Positions 4,957-6,105 of a DNA stretch of 6,105 bases are shown piece by piece (the first letter of the stretch is position 1; each line of letters opens with the position of its first letter). The stretch comes from Kiloniellales bacterium (GTDB lineage Bacteria; Pseudomonadota; Alphaproteobacteria; Kiloniellales; JAKSDN01). The position numbers and the translations under genes are program-made. Location: NCBI GenBank assembly GCA_022360075.1, contig JAKSDN010000474.1:1-6105 (forward strand). Direction: 5' to 3'. The notes under the pieces are model-generated. The model was not told where the DNA came from, did not search any database, and saw only the letters and a program-made list of their open reading frames with translations.

Positions 4957-6105
4957 ATGCTCGACAACGCTGGCGCCTTCAATCTGATCCGGGAGGCTTG
5001 GATTCCCGTGCGGCGGCGCAGCGGTCGGCTGCAGTGGATCGCGCCTTGGCAAATCACCGAGACCATCGACGGCGACGATCCTTTCGTCGCCTTGGCGACG
5101 CCGCGTCCGGACTTTTCGGGTGCCATGACCGAGTTCCTGATCGGGCTGGTCACGACGGCCGCGGCGCCGGCGGATGACGCGGCTTGGCGGCAGCTAGGGA
5201 CGGAGCCGCCCACGCCCGAGAACCTGCGCGCGCGCTTCGAGGCGGTGGCCTCCGCTTTCGTGCTGGACGGCTTGGGACCCCGCTTCCTGCAGGACTTTGA
5301 CGCCGAGTTCGAAGGTGAGGAACGAAGTGTCGCGGCGCTGCTGATCGATGCGCCCGGCGATAATGCGCTGCGGAAAAACACCGACCATTTCGTCAAGCGG
5401 GGCGGCGCGCCGGCGCTGTCCCGGGCCGCCGCCGCGATGGCGCTCTACACGTTGCAGACCTACGCGCCGTCGGGCGGGCAGGGCCACCGCACCTCTTTGC
5501 GCGGTGGCGGCCCCCTGACCACGCTCGCCGTGCTCGGCGACCGGCTGTGGGACCGCATCTGGCCCAACGTGGAGACGCAAGAGCAGCTTGCCATGCGTCA
5601 GGTCGAAGGACCGCACGAGGGGCCCGGCGACATCTTCCCCTGGATGGCGCCGACCCGCGTTTCGGACAAGTCGGGCCGCGCGACGACCGCGGCCGACGCC
5701 CATCCGCTGCAGGCCTACTGGGGCATGCCGCGCCGCATCCGACTGGTCTTCTCGCCCGCCGAGGGCGAGCGCTGTGCGCTGACGAACCGTGAGGACCCGG
5801 TCCTGGTCCGTGCCCTGCGCACCCGCAACTTCGGCGTCAATTACGCAGACGGCTGGACCCATCCCTTGAGCCCTCACTACCGCCAGAAGACCGGCGGCCC
5901 GCTCTTGCCGGTGCACGGCCAGACCGGCGGCGTGAACTATCGCGACTGGCTCGGCCTGGCCATGAGCGACCCCGAGTCGACCCGCGTGCCGGCGACCTGC
6001 GTGCGCCACGTCCAGACTAACCCGCGCCTGCTGCGCCGGCGCCAGCGGCGGCTCTGGGTCTTCGGTTACGACATGGACAACATGAAGGCGCGCGGCTGGA
6101 TCGAC
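4957..6105 (+). CDS. cse1: Type I-E Cascade large subunit Cse1/CasA (partial, 3' end outside window)
   Basis: Large (Cas8e) subunit of Cascade; it recognises the PAM, opens target DNA and provides the docking surface for Cas3. The N-terminus FNLIREAWIPVRR (residues 8-20) is the family hallmark, matching NLLIDNWIPVRP of E. coli CasA. KNTDHFVKR at 140-148 corresponds to the L1 loop that contacts the PAM region. GGQGHRTSLRGGGPLTTL at 173-190 matches the glycine-rich loop block GGGFKSGLRGGTPVTTF. YWGMPRRIRL at 254-263 and FGYDMDNMKARGW at 369-381 are further family blocks; the second aligns near the E. coli glutamine wedge. The frame is open to the last base; 383 of about 500-550 residues are present and the C-terminal helical bundle is missing. 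ATG 4957 is preferred, with AAGGGA four bases upstream. ATG 4927, in the same frame, would add ten residues (MIEQDNSRDG) and cannot be excluded. The E. coli CxCC cluster is not conserved here. Confidence 0.95.
   Translation, partial: MLDNAGAFNLIREAWIPVRRRSGRLQWIAPWQITETIDGDDPFVALATPRPDFSGAMTEFLIGLVTTAAAPADDAAWRQLGTEPPTPENLRARFEAVASAFVLDGLGPRFLQDFDAEFEGEERSVAALLIDAPGDNALRKNTDHFVKRGGAPALSRAAAAMALYTLQTYAPSGGQGHRTSLRGGGPLTTLAVLGDRLWDRIWPNVETQEQLAMRQVEGPHEGPGDIFPWMAPTRVSDKSGRATTAADAHPLQAYWGMPRRIRLVFSPAEGERCALTNREDPVLVRALRTRNFGVNYADGWTHPLSPHYRQKTGGPLLPVHGQTGGVNYRDWLGLAMSDPESTRVPATCVRHVQTNPRLLRRRQRRLWVFGYDMDNMKARGWID

Noticed and set aside
5194..6009. 271-codon minus-strand open frame opposite cse1
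   Set aside because: It is antisense to a clear Cse1 and consists of arginine-, glycine- and alanine-rich shadow sequence typical of high-GC genes.

Overview
The window looks like a high-GC alphaproteobacterial chromosome or large replicon (Rhizobiales/Rhodospirillales-like). This is an inference from the roughly 65-70% GC coding sequence, the codon use and the TTCCCTG-rich element near the left end; no marker gene fixes the taxon. The window has two halves. Positions 1-1900 are a decayed border with no intact gene. Positions 1904-6105 are the start of a type I-E CRISPR-Cas operon read left to right.

Left half: bases 185-361 hold a cluster of TTCCCTG motifs (three units spaced exactly 21 bp, then an 11-bp inverted repeat), probably the remnant of a dispersed or mobile element. 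Bases 471-1080 on the minus strand are a TetR-family regulator broken by a one-base frameshift and lacking any start codon. Bases 1108-1412 on the plus strand are the last ~100 codons of a flavin amine oxidase, also frameshifted. The truncated 5' ends of the two pseudogenes face each other across less than 30 bp. This fits deletion of the middle of an old divergent regulator/enzyme pair. Bases 1413-1903 hold no gene I can recognise, but a perfect palindrome and repeated TTGGC half-sites lie just upstream of cas3.

Right half: cas3 (893 codons, intact) carries an N-terminal HD nuclease and a complete superfamily 2 helicase. After a 371-bp gap (341 bp if the upstream ATG is used) comes cse1/casA, the large Cascade subunit that reads the PAM, which runs off the right edge after 383 codons. 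In type I-E systems Cse1, with Cse2, Cas7, Cas5 and Cas6e, forms Cascade around the crRNA, finds PAM-flanked DNA and recruits Cas3 to nick and degrade it. The other Cascade genes, the adaptation genes cas1/cas2 and a CRISPR array would be expected to the right; no array is visible inside the window.

I did not find an undescribed system. The most notable oddities are an abrupt AT-rich patch (~39% GC) inside cas3 exactly over helicase motif V, the unusually long cas3-cse1 gap with an orphan ribosome-binding sequence, the TTCCCTG array, and the double-pseudogene breakpoint at the edge of the CRISPR locus.
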